The position numbers and the translations under genes were made by a program. This document shows, piece after piece, positions 17,904 to 26,878 of a DNA stretch of 64,000 bases (positions are counted from its first letter, which is position 1; every line of letters begins with the position of its first letter). Source of the stretch: Bacillota bacterium (lineage in GTDB: Bacteria > Bacillota > Clostridia > Acetivibrionales > DSM-1351); the NCBI GenBank assembly GCA_023439045.1, contig JAEXOY010000015.1, forward strand, positions 186,001 to 250,000. Direction: 5' to 3'. The notes beneath the pieces were generated by a model. The model ran no database searches. It was not told where the DNA came from and saw only the letters and a program-made list of their open reading frames with translations.

Positions 17904-18594
17904 TATTATATACACTATCAAACGAAGCAAAAGAAAGACTATTTCTATCAGCATCAGTACGGAGGGGAAGGTCACTATAAGCTGTCCCTTAAGAACCTCT
18001 GATGAAGCTATTAAAAGAGTAGTCGAAGAAAAAAGAGCATGGATTATCAAAAAGCTCAGTGATATTAATAATAGACCAAAACAACAGGAGCATTCTTTTA
18101 AAAACGGAGAATGCTTTATGCTTTTTGGTCAAAAATTCCTGCTACGGGTGGTGCCAACAGACCATTCAGCTATAGCAGATACTGTGCACCTACATGAGGC
18201 AGAGCAGATAATAGAAGTTTACTGTACACCCGATGCCCACAACAGAAGTGTACGAGAAAGCTTGCTAAAATGGTATGTTGCGCAATTAGATTGTGTAATC
18301 AACAAACGATTTGAGCATTTTTCAAAGCTACTTCAGGTTTCACCAAAGAAGGTATATTTAAAGGAGCTTAAGTCATGTTGGGGAAGCTGTAGCTCCAAGG
18401 GGAGTATAAGCATTAATTGGAGGCTGATTATGGCCCCTCCACAAATCCTTGACTATGTAATAGTACATGAACTATGCCATATGAAAGAAATGAATCATTC
18501 TGAGAGGTTTTGGAGATTGGTTTCAAGTGTATATCCCGATTATAAGCAGGCTAGGGCTTGGCTTAAAAAGAACTCCCGTATGTTGGTTTTCTAA
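17893..18594 (+). CDS. YgjP-like M48-type metallopeptidase (DUF45)
   Basis: A 233-residue protein with the zinc motif HELCHMKEMNH (about 194-204) and the ELKSCWGSCSSKG stretch (about 157-169) that defines the YgjP/DUF45 family. It overlaps the end of dedA, and AAGGA within that gene serves as ribosome site, so expression is coupled. Physiological substrate is unknown. Confidence 0.85.
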   Translation: MKSDIIYTIKRSKRKTISISISTEGKVTISCPLRTSDEAIKRVVEEKRAWIIKKLSDINNRPKQQEHSFKNGECFMLFGQKFLLRVVPTDHSAIADTVHLHEAEQIIEVYCTPDAHNRSVRESLLKWYVAQLDCVINKRFEHFSKLLQVSPKKVYLKELKSCWGSCSSKGSISINWRLIMAPPQILDYVIVHELCHMKEMNHSERFWRLVSSVYPDYKQARAWLKKNSRMLVF

Positions 18595-18707
18595 AGGGGA
18601 ATTGTTATTAACATAGCTCCCCAATAATAATATTTATTATTTAAAGGATAACATTTTTGAATTTAATAAATATAATATATGAGGAAAACTAGCAAGCGAG
18701 TATATAT

Positions 18708-19205
18708 ATGTTTAGTAGAAAGCATAATTGTTGTGGTAAGAAATTGAAAATAGGTGATGAAATAGAAAATAGCATTATAATAAATAATAATTTAGATGAT
18801 GATAGCCCAAACAATACTGATAATAAAAACAATACCAATAGTAACACTAATAGTAAAAACAACACTAATAGTAAAAGTAATACTAAAAATAGTCAAAATA
18901 TTAGCAGCTTAAGCTGTATGAATTTTAAAGCCTTTACGGGAAAAACGGTTACGGTTTACGTAAATGGAGGAGGCATAAGCGGAAGCGGATTCACAGGAGT
19001 TCTGCTAGCAGCCAATGAAGTTGTTGTAAGATTACTTACTCAGCCTGCAAGTGCACCAGCTTGCGCACTTGGTGGAGCATGTGATACCTACATAAAAGCG
19101 CCCGCTTTATGTGCTGTTTGCCCAAATGCCCAACAATTTAATCCAGGTACCGTAGTTGAAATACCCATTTGGAATATTGTGGCTTTTGTACATAACGCAA
19201 TATAA
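18708..19205 (+). CDS. Hypothetical protein with Asn/Ser/Thr-rich low-complexity region
   Basis: A 165-residue protein in three parts: a short N-terminus with CC (residues 8-9), an Asn-rich tract (about 35-65) coded by an 18-bp repeat, and a C-terminal domain starting FTGKTVTVYVNGGG and ending EIPIWNIVAFVHNAI. The C-terminal part contains five Cys and reads like a small all-beta domain; a similar ending occurs in some clostridial spore-associated proteins as far as I recall, but I do not recognise the family. The ribosome site before ATG 18708 is weak. A degenerate repeat array follows the stop. Confidence 0.5.
   Translation: MFSRKHNCCGKKLKIGDEIENSIIINNNLDDDSPNNTDNKNNTNSNTNSKNNTNSKSNTKNSQNISSLSCMNFKAFTGKTVTVYVNGGGISGSGFTGVLLAANEVVVRLLTQPASAPACALGGACDTYIKAPALCAVCPNAQQFNPGTVVEIPIWNIVAFVHNAI
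18826..18894. repeat. In-frame 18-bp repeat coding NSKNNT-like units
   Basis: The DNA repeats AATAGTAA(A/C)A(A/G)(C/T)AA(C/T)ACT in units of 18 bases, keeping the reading frame of the surrounding gene. Confidence 0.65.
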
Positions 19206-19222
19206 GTTTCTACATAGGTACT

Positions 19223-19352
19223 TGTAGATATTTCGATATAGTAATTCATATGTGGATATTTCGATATAGCAATTTGTATGTAGATATTTCGATATAGTAA
19301 TTATGTAGATATTTCAATATTGTAATTTATGTAGATAAAAATATAGTAATTT
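19223..19352. repeat. 25-28-bp degenerate tandem repeat, about five copies
   Basis: TGTAGATATTTCGATATAG with a short variable tail recurs from 19223, spaced 25-28 bases, in the convergent gap between the low-complexity hypothetical gene and the histidine kinase gene. Later copies are eroded. Confidence 0.85.
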
Positions 19353-19387
19353 CTATGTAGTAGTAATACAGGTGTTTAATTTAGATT

Positions 19388-21064
19388 TTATAAAGATAGA
19401 GGGATAGAGACAATGAACTCACTGCCTTTTCCCAACTCGCTTACTACACGGATTTCACCATTGTGACGGTTAATTATATTGGTACTGATTGCAAGACCCA
19501 TTCCCATACCAATGCCGGCCTTTTTTGTTGTAAACCCATTTTCGAAAACTCTGCTCAAATTTTCAGGTGATATACCAGCTCCTGTGTCACGAATAGAAAT
19601 ATACATATTATTTTCGTCATTATATGTTTTGATGAATATTTCACCCTTATTTTCAATAGATTGAATAGCGTTTACAACAATATTCATAATTACCTGATTT
19701 AGCATGCCTGAGTAGCAACGAAGTACTTCTAAAGGTCCGTAATCCTCATGTATAGTGATATTCTTTTTCCATAGGTTTGATGTTAATATCAGTACACTCT
19801 TTATTCCATCAATTATATTAGCTTCCTGGAATTCTGCTTGATCAAGCTTTGTAAACGTTTTGAGGCTCTTAATGATTTCAGTTACTCTTGTACAAGCCAA
19901 TAATGAAACGTCGTTGGTTTCCTTCATCTGATTAACTAGGGTTTCAACTTCTTCGTTTGAGGCAGTAACTTCATTCTGAGATAGCATTGTAATAAACATA
20001 TCAAATAATTGAGCGTTACTAGTAATGGCACCAAGAGGAGTATTTATTTCATGAGTAATTGCTGCAGTAAGCTGTCCTATATAGGCCATATTTTCGGTTT
20101 GCACAAGCATGGTTTGCTGCTCTTGAATTTTATTTCTAGAATTAAAAAGCTCTTCATTCTGGGCTTCTAACTCTTCATTTTGTGCTGTGAGGGTTTCATT
20201 GAAGTCCTTCATTTTATCGATAACCCTATTTGTAGAATCAGCGAGGCTTTCTATCTCTTTTAATGGCTTTTTTACTGTTACCCTTGAATTCATAAGCAGA
20301 TCAAAGTCGCCATCAGCCACTGCGTTGATATTTTTCTCGAGTGCACTAAGTGGCAATGTTATTGGTTTGGTAATAATACTAATAATTATTCTGTTGAAAA
20401 CCAAAATAATACATGAGAAGATTATTATGGTAAAGAATAGAACTGTGAAAATATTAACTATAAAGTTATTATTAACAGACACCTTGACTACACCAATTAC
20501 CTCGTTGTTTTCATTTACAAGGTCACTTTCTCTGGACACATCAAAATAATTAAACAGTTTTTGGGTAAAGGCGCTATGGACAGAGTTATCTGTACTAGTG
20601 CCTAGAAAGGTGCCTGCATCAGCGTCCTGTTTATAAATTGATTTGCCATTCAACTCTATGTATATATTGATCATATTTCTTACGTTAATTATATCTGGTT
20701 CTTCGTAAATACTGTCCTCGTCAATACTTGCCTCTGAAGCCTTATCAACTAAATGCTGGGATACTTGGTCCAAGGGTGAGGCGCCCATTTTATCTATTGT
20801 CTCAAACCATTGCTTGGAGTAGGTGGTAGTTGGGTCGAAATCGTCTAGTGAATATATACTCATTTGATTAAGAAAATATTTAGAATTCATGGTCTGCGAT
20901 ATATTATTGGAATAATAGTCACACAAAAAAGTACTTTCCATTTTAAGAAAAATAGCAACCATTGCAATGAGAAGTGTTGAAAATACCACAATTGTAAATA
21001 CTACGCAAATATTTATAATAAAACGTATTCTTTTCTTTAGAGTCCTATTGTTTGTTTTGGTCAT
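19388..21064 (-). CDS. Membrane sensor histidine kinase (NtrB/ZraS-like)
   Basis: A 558-residue kinase with a first helix at about 13-36, an extracytoplasmic sensor region to about 205, a second helix (206-230), a HAMP segment and a coiled coil with repeated AQNEELEAQNEEL (around 290-315). The phosphoacceptor is in ITHEINTPLGAI (His near 337). N-box NIVVNAIQSI and G-boxes DTGAGIS and GMGMGLAIS follow. It is transcribed divergently from a REC/HD-GYP regulator gene 180 bp away and is its probable partner. The signal is unknown. Confidence 0.88.
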   Translation of the reverse strand: MTKTNNRTLKKRIRFIINICVVFTIVVFSTLLIAMVAIFLKMESTFLCDYYSNNISQTMNSKYFLNQMSIYSLDDFDPTTTYSKQWFETIDKMGASPLDQVSQHLVDKASEASIDEDSIYEEPDIINVRNMINIYIELNGKSIYKQDADAGTFLGTSTDNSVHSAFTQKLFNYFDVSRESDLVNENNEVIGVVKVSVNNNFIVNIFTVLFFTIIIFSCIILVFNRIIISIITKPITLPLSALEKNINAVADGDFDLLMNSRVTVKKPLKEIESLADSTNRVIDKMKDFNETLTAQNEELEAQNEELFNSRNKIQEQQTMLVQTENMAYIGQLTAAITHEINTPLGAITSNAQLFDMFITMLSQNEVTASNEEVETLVNQMKETNDVSLLACTRVTEIIKSLKTFTKLDQAEFQEANIIDGIKSVLILTSNLWKKNITIHEDYGPLEVLRCYSGMLNQVIMNIVVNAIQSIENKGEIFIKTYNDENNMYISIRDTGAGISPENLSRVFENGFTTKKAGIGMGMGLAISTNIINRHNGEIRVVSELGKGSEFIVSIPLSL

Positions 21065-21246
21065 ATATTACCCCATATTTTTTACTAGTAATACTGCAAG
21101 TATACCATTTTTTTCTATGTATCTACAATAGATAACTTAGCGCTGGTAAATTTTTTAATATAGATTACTCTTTTAGTTTTTTTATGATACAATGTGCATA
21201 GTAAAAAATGGATTTAAATTATGGTTTTAATTAAGGGGATGGAATT

Positions 21247-22296
21247 ATGTCAAAGAGCATTCTTATAGTGGACGATGAGAAAATGATTACAACTACCCTT
21301 GCCACTTTAATAAAAATGGTACTGAAGCATTCAGTTACAGTGTATAATGATCCAATTGAGGCATTAAATTCCAAAGAGTTAAATGAAAAAAAGGTTGACT
21401 TGATTATATCTGATTTTATGATGCCCGGCATGAATGGGATTGAGTTTTTGGGAAATGTCAGAAAGACAAATTCTGATGTTGTTACAATATTGTTGACGGG
21501 ATATGCAGACAAGCAAAATGCCATTAGAAGTATAAATGAGATTGGCTTATATTATTACGTAGAAAAGCCTTGGGACAATACAGAGCTTATCAGAATAATA
21601 CAAAACGGGATTGAAAAAAAAGATCTTTCGGATAACCTTAAACTAAAATATGAAGAGTTGGAAAGTTCAAATAAAGAAATAGCAAGACTCTATAATCTTT
21701 TAAAGAATGACTTCGAGCAGGAAATAGACGGAATCAGAAATCTTATTGTTTCACTTGCAAATGTAATTGAAGCAAAGGATGAGTATACCGACGGACATAC
21801 TCGCAGAGTAGGTGAATTAAGCCGATTGATTGGACAGAAAATGAGATGCGATGACGATTGCTTAAATAATCTCGAGATTAGTGGTATTATTCACGATATT
21901 GGAAAGGTTGGAGTTCCCGAGAGTATCTTGAATAAGCCGGGTAAACTCACTGAGGAAGAGTTTGAGATTATGAAGAAGCACACTATAATAGGTGAAAATA
22001 TTTGTAAACCACTAAATTGTTTGAATTCCTGTCTTGATGGCATTAGACATCATCATGAGAAACTCAATGGTAAAGGCTATCCAGACGGACTAACCAGTGA
22101 AGAGATATCTTTACCAGCTAGAATATTGGCTGTTGCTGATATTTATGATGCATTGTACTCTGATAGACCGTACAGGAGCAAGTTGCCGATGGAGAAGGTT
22201 AAGGAGATTATGTACAATGATGTTGAAATAGGTGCGCTGGACAAAGCAGTTGTAGACATATTATTTGAGATTGTAGATAATGGAGAATTATTTTAG
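21247..22296 (+). CDS. Response regulator with HD-GYP phosphodiesterase output
   Basis: A 349-residue protein. The receiver domain (1-120) has the acidic pair DD (9-10), the phosphorylation site D56 (LIISDFMMPG) and the K of EKPWDN. The output domain (about 160-345) has HTRRVGELS, HDIGKVG and HHEKLNGKGYPDG, the complete metal and GYP motifs of cyclic-di-GMP phosphodiesterases. GGGGATGG precedes ATG 21247. The divergent histidine kinase is its likely donor. Predicted role: signal-dependent c-di-GMP breakdown. Confidence 0.9.
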   Translation: MSKSILIVDDEKMITTTLATLIKMVLKHSVTVYNDPIEALNSKELNEKKVDLIISDFMMPGMNGIEFLGNVRKTNSDVVTILLTGYADKQNAIRSINEIGLYYYVEKPWDNTELIRIIQNGIEKKDLSDNLKLKYEELESSNKEIARLYNLLKNDFEQEIDGIRNLIVSLANVIEAKDEYTDGHTRRVGELSRLIGQKMRCDDDCLNNLEISGIIHDIGKVGVPESILNKPGKLTEEEFEIMKKHTIIGENICKPLNCLNSCLDGIRHHHEKLNGKGYPDGLTSEEISLPARILAVADIYDALYSDRPYRSKLPMEKVKEIMYNDVEIGALDKAVVDILFEIVDNGELF

Positions 22297-22371
22297 TTTA
22301 CATACTTATGAATATAAAGCTTTGTTAGAGGAAATGTTACCATATATTATTTTATTTGAGGCATTTTTAGT

Positions 22372-23715
22372 ATGGAGAAAATATTAGTTCCTGGTGATAT
22401 ACAATACGTAATTGAACAGTTAAATAAAAATGGATTTGAGGCATACTTGGTGGGGGGCTGTGTTAGAGATTCACTTCTTGGCAGAGCCCCTAACGATTGG
22501 GATGTGACTACTAGTGCATTACCTGAACAGATTAAGCAGGTATTTCCAAGGAGCTTTGATATTGGAATAAAGCATGGAACAGTCAGCGTTCTGATAGCAC
22601 AGAGCATAGTTGAGGTTACAACTTTTAGAATAGATGGGGATTACCTCGATAATAGAAGGCCTGAAAGTGTCACATTTACTACAAGCCTGAAGGAGGATTG
22701 CTCAAGGAGGGACTTCACTATAAATGCTCTTGCTTATCACCCCCAAAAGGGTGTGATAGATTATTTCAATGGGTTAGAAGATATAAAGAACAAAAAAATC
22801 AGGGCTGTTGGTGATGCCGCCAAAAGGTTTCAAGAAGACGCTCTAAGAATTCTTCGTGCAGTAAGGTTTAGTGCACAACTCAACTTTGATATTGAGAAAG
22901 CCACTTACACTCAGATAGCCGAACAGGCACACCTCATTACAAAGATTAGTACTGAAAGAATTCGAGAGGAGCTTACTAAGCTACTAATATCTGATAATGC
23001 TGATAAGTTTTCTCTATTATATACAACGGGCCTTCTCAAATATATAATGCCTGAAATGGAAAGCAGCTTTGATACCAAGCAAAACCATCCTTATCATGTG
23101 TATACTGTTGCAGAACATAGCTTGGAAGCTTTAAAAAATGTTGAGCCTAATGTAATTCTGAGATGGACATTGCTGTTACACGACTGTGGAAAACCCGCAA
23201 CAAAGACAACAGATGCTAAAGGTATTGACCATTTTTATGGGCATCAGAAAGTAAGTGCTCAGTTAGCTTCAAACATAATGAATAGACTAAGGTTTGACAA
23301 TAAAACTATAGCTGCAGTTAACAGGCTTATTACCTATCATGACATTGATATAGATGAATCTGAAAAGTCGGTGCGAAGGGCCATTAATAAGGTTGGAGTG
23401 GAATACTTTGAAGACCTCATTAAAGTTCAAAAGGCTGACAAAAGTGCTCAAAACCCAAGATTTTTTGAGGATAGTATGTCGAAAATTTTGGCGGTAGAGC
23501 AAATATACAAAAGCATTCTAAACAATAAGCATCCCCTATCCGTAGCAGACTTAGCAGTAAACGGAAACGACCTGATTGCTATGGGGCTTAAGCCGGGTAG
23601 AGAGTTTAATGAGCTGTTTAAATATCTTCTCGATTGTGTACTGGATAATCCGGCCTTAAATGAGAGGGAGGCTTTACTTGATTTAGTGCAGAAAAGGGTT
23701 TCAGAAACCAAATAA
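22372..23715 (+). CDS. cca: CCA tRNA nucleotidyltransferase with HD domain
   Basis: A 447-residue class II nucleotidyltransferase. The catalytic head has VGGCVRDSLLGRAPNDWDVT (residues 27-46; GG and D-x-D), followed by RRDFTINAL and the RILRAVRF segment that reads the nucleotide. A C-terminal HD domain (LLHDCGKP, about 267) is usual in this length class. It adds or repairs the 3' CCA of tRNAs. It starts 75 bp after the HD-GYP regulator. Two tRNA-Gly genes with encoded CCA follow downstream from a separate promoter. Confidence 0.92.
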   Translation: MEKILVPGDIQYVIEQLNKNGFEAYLVGGCVRDSLLGRAPNDWDVTTSALPEQIKQVFPRSFDIGIKHGTVSVLIAQSIVEVTTFRIDGDYLDNRRPESVTFTTSLKEDCSRRDFTINALAYHPQKGVIDYFNGLEDIKNKKIRAVGDAAKRFQEDALRILRAVRFSAQLNFDIEKATYTQIAEQAHLITKISTERIREELTKLLISDNADKFSLLYTTGLLKYIMPEMESSFDTKQNHPYHVYTVAEHSLEALKNVEPNVILRWTLLLHDCGKPATKTTDAKGIDHFYGHQKVSAQLASNIMNRLRFDNKTIAAVNRLITYHDIDIDESEKSVRRAINKVGVEYFEDLIKVQKADKSAQNPRFFEDSMSKILAVEQIYKSILNNKHPLSVADLAVNGNDLIAMGLKPGREFNELFKYLLDCVLDNPALNEREALLDLVQKRVSETK

Positions 23716-23731
23716 CGAAAGTGCACCCAAT

Positions 23732-23868
23732 AAGAGGACTAGAACACAGTATAACAAAAGAGTAAGAGAACAGCATAGCAAAAGAACAATAACACAATAT
23801 AACAAAAGAGCAAGAACACGGTAATACAAAATCGTAAGAACACAGCATATCAAGAGGGCAGGAAATAC
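23732..23868. repeat. 24-bp degenerate tandem repeat, about five copies
   Basis: GAACACAG(T/C)ATA(A/G)CAAAAGAG with short variation repeats about every 24 bases directly after the cca gene. No conserved spacer/repeat alternation as in CRISPR. Confidence 0.8.
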
Positions 23869-23915
23869 CATATTTATTGGTATGAAATTCCATACAAATT
23901 CTTTTGGAAATTATG

Positions 23916-23944
23916 TTGACATTTAGGTACCCATTTTGTATAAT
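23916..23944 (+). promoter_or_regulatory. Consensus sigma-A promoter of the tRNA-Gly pair
   Basis: TTGACA (23916-23921), a 17-base spacer and TATAAT (23939-23944) match the consensus exactly and lie 20 bases before the first tRNA. Confidence 0.9.
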
Positions 23945-23964
23945 AACTTTTGCAAATACATGAT

Positions 23965-24039
23965 GCGGGTTTAACTCAGCGGTAGAGTGTCACCTTGCCA
24001 AGGTGAAAGTCGCGAGTTCAAATCTCGTAACCCGCTCCA
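23965..24039 (+). tRNA. tRNA-Gly (GCC)
   Basis: Acceptor GCGGGTT pairs with AACCCGC; the D-arm holds AGCGGTAGAGT and the T-arm GTTCAAATC. The anticodon stem TCACC/GGTGA closes a loop TTGCCAA with anticodon GCC. CCA is encoded. Confidence 0.95.
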
Positions 24040-24043
24040 ATTT

Positions 24044-24117
<74 letters not shown>

Positions 24118-24118
24118 A

Positions 24119-24160
24119 AAGAAAAGTCTTTTATATGAAGAGGCTTTTCTTTTTTTTTAC
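24119..24160 (+). terminator. Terminator of the tRNA-Gly operon
   Basis: AGAAAAGTCTTT pairs, with two or three G-T pairs, with AAGAGGCTTTTCT, followed by a run of nine T. Confidence 0.85.
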
Positions 24161-24249
24161 TTGCTTTTCCTTTGATTTTAGGCAGTTTCATTTTCATGAC
24201 TATTATTATATAATATTGTTAATCGTAGCATTATGAATAGAGGTGGATT

Positions 24250-25209
24250 ATGTTTTCTGTAACAATTAAGGAGTTGATGAATGAGTTTCAGCTTCAAGAA
24301 CTTACCGGATGCAAAAATGCTCCAAATGTAGAGGTGTCTTCTACCGATGTTAATAGACCAGGGCTTCAGCTTGTAGGATATATGGAATACTTCGGAACAG
24401 ATAGAATACAGATTATAGGTAAGGGTGAAACCGCTTACCTCATGCAGCTCAGTGAAAGTGAGCGATATAAAAGGCTGGATAACTTCTTTAAATGCGGTTT
24501 TCCCTGTATGGTTATTGCAAGAGGACTTGGTGTTTTTCCTGAGATGATTGAGGTCGGAAGGAAGTATAATATTCCTGTCCTCAGAACCGATGACGATACC
24601 TCTAGATTTATGAGCGGACTCATTAGGTATTTAGCACTTCAGCTAGCACCAAGAATAAGCCTTCATGGCGTGCTAGTTGAGGTATATGGTGAAGGTATTC
24701 TTATCTTGGGAGAGAGTGGTGTTGGTAAAAGTGAAATAGCTCTTGAATTGGTTAAGCGTGGACATAGATTGGTAGCGGATGATAATGTCGAGATTAGAAA
24801 GGTTTCAGACAAGACTCTGGTGGGAACTGCTCCCGATGTGATTAGACACTTTATAGAAATTAGGGGTATTGGTATTCTTGATGTCAAAAACCTTTACGGT
24901 GTTGGCTCTGTAAAAATGACAGAAAATATCAACCTGGTAATAAAGCTTGAACACTGGAATGAAAAGAAAGTATACGACAGACTAGGTATTGAAGATGAGT
25001 TTACTGATATTTTAGACATCTCGGTTCCTTGCTTGAACATACCTGTAAGCCCGGGACGTAATCTTGCCATTATTGTTGAAGTAGCAGCAATGAACAATAG
25101 ACAGAAAAAGATGGGATATAATGCTGCAAAGGTACTAAGTGAAAGAGTTCTAGGAAATATTAACAGAAACTCTGCACAAAATAATAATGATGATAATATT
25201 ATTAAATAA
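24250..25209 (+). CDS. hprK: HPr kinase/phosphorylase
   Basis: A 319-residue bifunctional enzyme that phosphorylates HPr on Ser46 in catabolite control and removes the phosphate again. The P-loop GESGVGKS is at 154-161, followed by the conserved ADDNVEI and the EIRGIGILDV signature (about 200-212). The N-terminal domain is complete, so the length is normal. It starts a same-strand gene block (PHP phosphatase, murB, rapZ, yvcK, debranching enzyme, whiA), with the PHP gene 18 bp downstream. Confidence 0.95.
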   Translation: MFSVTIKELMNEFQLQELTGCKNAPNVEVSSTDVNRPGLQLVGYMEYFGTDRIQIIGKGETAYLMQLSESERYKRLDNFFKCGFPCMVIARGLGVFPEMIEVGRKYNIPVLRTDDDTSRFMSGLIRYLALQLAPRISLHGVLVEVYGEGILILGESGVGKSEIALELVKRGHRLVADDNVEIRKVSDKTLVGTAPDVIRHFIEIRGIGILDVKNLYGVGSVKMTENINLVIKLEHWNEKKVYDRLGIEDEFTDILDISVPCLNIPVSPGRNLAIIVEVAAMNNRQKKMGYNAAKVLSERVLGNINRNSAQNNNDDNIIK

Positions 25210-25227
25210 GAAGGGATTTGTTTCATT

Positions 25228-25968
25228 TTGAATTTAGTTGTGGACACACATACTCATACAGTTTCAAGTGGTCATTCTTATAGCACTATTCAAGAAAATG
25301 CCAGAGAGGCAGTTAATAATGGTATCAAAATGATTAATATGGCAGATCATGCACCGGGAATGATTGGTGCTCCATGTCTATACCATTTTGGTAATATGAG
25401 GGTTATACCTAAGTATATCTATGGCGTAAGAATTATTAAAGGTGTTGAACTTAATATATTAAACTATCAGGGCGAGGTGGATTTGCCGGTAAGCTACATG
25501 AAAAGACTAGAGTTATGCTTGGCAAGTTTTCATGATATTTGTATTGCGCCCTCAACGGTAGAGGAGCATACAAATGCAGCAATTGCTGTGCTAAAAAATC
25601 CATTTATTGATATACTTGCCCATGCAGGTAATCCCCAATTTCAATTAGATAATGAAAAGGTTGTTTTAGCTGCAAAAGAGTATAATAAGCTTATTGAAAT
25701 AAATAATCATTCTTTTGAAGCAAGAGCAGGCAGTGAGAAAAACTGTCTTGAGATTGCTACACTCTGTAAAAAGCATGGGGTCAGAATGGTAACGGGCAGC
25801 GATGCACATATAAGCTTTAGCATAGGGAAATTTGACAAAGTAAAAGAGCTGCTTATCAAGGCGGATATTCCGGAGCATTTAGTACTGACATCATCTTGCG
25901 AAAAGATGGAGAGCTATCTTGAGGAAAGACAGAAAAGAATAAGGGATGTGGTGTTATCAAAGGGCTAG
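25228..25968 (+). CDS. PHP-domain phosphoesterase (YcdX-like)
   Basis: A 246-residue protein starting at TTG 25228 (AGAAGGGA upstream). DTHTHTVSSGHSYST (residues 6-20) gives the first PHP metal motif, NMADHAPGM the second, and SDAHISFSIG near the C-terminus the last. PHP proteins of this type act as trinuclear-metal phosphatases. The C-terminal codons contain the sequence A AAG GGC immediately before the TAG stop (25959-25968), a canonical minus-one slippery heptamer leading into the murB frame. See the murB entry and findings. Confidence 0.85.
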   Translation: MNLVVDTHTHTVSSGHSYSTIQENAREAVNNGIKMINMADHAPGMIGAPCLYHFGNMRVIPKYIYGVRIIKGVELNILNYQGEVDLPVSYMKRLELCLASFHDICIAPSTVEEHTNAAIAVLKNPFIDILAHAGNPQFQLDNEKVVLAAKEYNKLIEINNHSFEARAGSEKNCLEIATLCKKHGVRMVTGSDAHISFSIGKFDKVKELLIKADIPEHLVLTSSCEKMESYLEERQKRIRDVVLSKG

Positions 25969-26852
25969 AAGCAATTTTAAACCAAGAGGATATTTTTTAC
26001 AATGAGCCTATGAAAAATCATACCTCCTTCAAAATAGGAGGTCCTGCAGATATACTTGTTGTACCTAGGAATGCGCAGCAGCTTGCACAAATAATAAAGT
26101 ATGCAAAAGAAGAGAAGCTCCCTTATATGATTATGGGAAACGGTTCCAACCTACTTGTTTCGGATAAAGGTATACGGGGTTTGGTAATTAAGATATTTAA
26201 AAATATGGATAATTACTCTGTTGACGGAGAATTTATAGAGTTTGAAGCTGGTGTTCTTCTTTCAAAAGCTGCACGAATTGCACTTCGGCATGGGCTTTCA
26301 GGCTTGGAGTTCGCAGAAGGCATACCCGGCACCATAGGTGGTGCAGTTACTATGAATGCTGGTGCATATATAGGTGAAATGTCAATGGTTGTTCACGAAA
26401 CCCAATATATGACTGAAAATGCTGAAATTGTGACTATAAATAGTGAACAGCATAATTTTGGCTATAGAACCAGTGTGATCCAAAAGACTGGAGGAATAGT
26501 CCTTAAGACTAAGCTCCACTTGAAGAAAGCGGATAAGCAATTTATACAGTCACAGATGGACGAATTTAATTTCAAGAGAAAAGACAAACAGCCATTGGAA
26601 TGGCCAAGCGCAGGAAGTGTCTTCAAAAGGCCAGAGGGCTATTTTGTTGGTAAGCTAGTAGATGATTGTGGACTCAGAGGATATAGTATCGGAGGGGCTC
26701 AGGTATCTGATAAGCATAGTGGTTTTATAATAAATAGTGGTTGCGCAACCTGTGAAGATGTGCGCAATCTAGTAAAGCATATTCAGAGGACGGTAAAAGA
26801 GAGATTTAATGTTGACTTAGAACCAGAGATAAAAATAGTTGGTGAATTGTAG
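25956..26852 (+). CDS. murB: UDP-N-acetylenolpyruvoylglucosamine reductase, unusual start
   Basis: MurB reduces UDP-GlcNAc-enolpyruvate to UDP-MurNAc with FAD and NADPH. From ATG 26010 there are 280 residues: the FAD domain begins MKNHTSFKIGGPAD and MGNGSNLLV follows; FAEGIPGTIGGAVTMNAG, YRTS, AGSVFKRP and a C-terminal EPEIKIVGE complete the enzyme. Family members begin about 20 residues earlier, and here the same frame upstream reads GLEAILNQEDIFYNEP, which fits the family, but no ATG, GTG or TTG exists between the in-frame TGA at 25920 and ATG 26010. I place the start tentatively at ATC 25956 (AAGGGA nine bases upstream); GTT 25953, ATT 25974, ATG 26010 or a minus-one frameshift from the PHP gene are the alternatives. 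Confidence 0.75.
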   Translation: MKGLEAILNQEDIFYNEPMKNHTSFKIGGPADILVVPRNAQQLAQIIKYAKEEKLPYMIMGNGSNLLVSDKGIRGLVIKIFKNMDNYSVDGEFIEFEAGVLLSKAARIALRHGLSGLEFAEGIPGTIGGAVTMNAGAYIGEMSMVVHETQYMTENAEIVTINSEQHNFGYRTSVIQKTGGIVLKTKLHLKKADKQFIQSQMDEFNFKRKDKQPLEWPSAGSVFKRPEGYFVGKLVDDCGLRGYSIGGAQVSDKHSGFIINSGCATCEDVRNLVKHIQRTVKERFNVDLEPEIKIVGEL

Positions 26853-26878
26853 TTATACCAGGATTGGAAGGGATACTA

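Noticed and set aside
23732..23868. The 24-bp array after cca as a CRISPR
   Set aside because: Units are directly adjacent and degenerate, with no unique spacers of constant length and no cas genes in the window.
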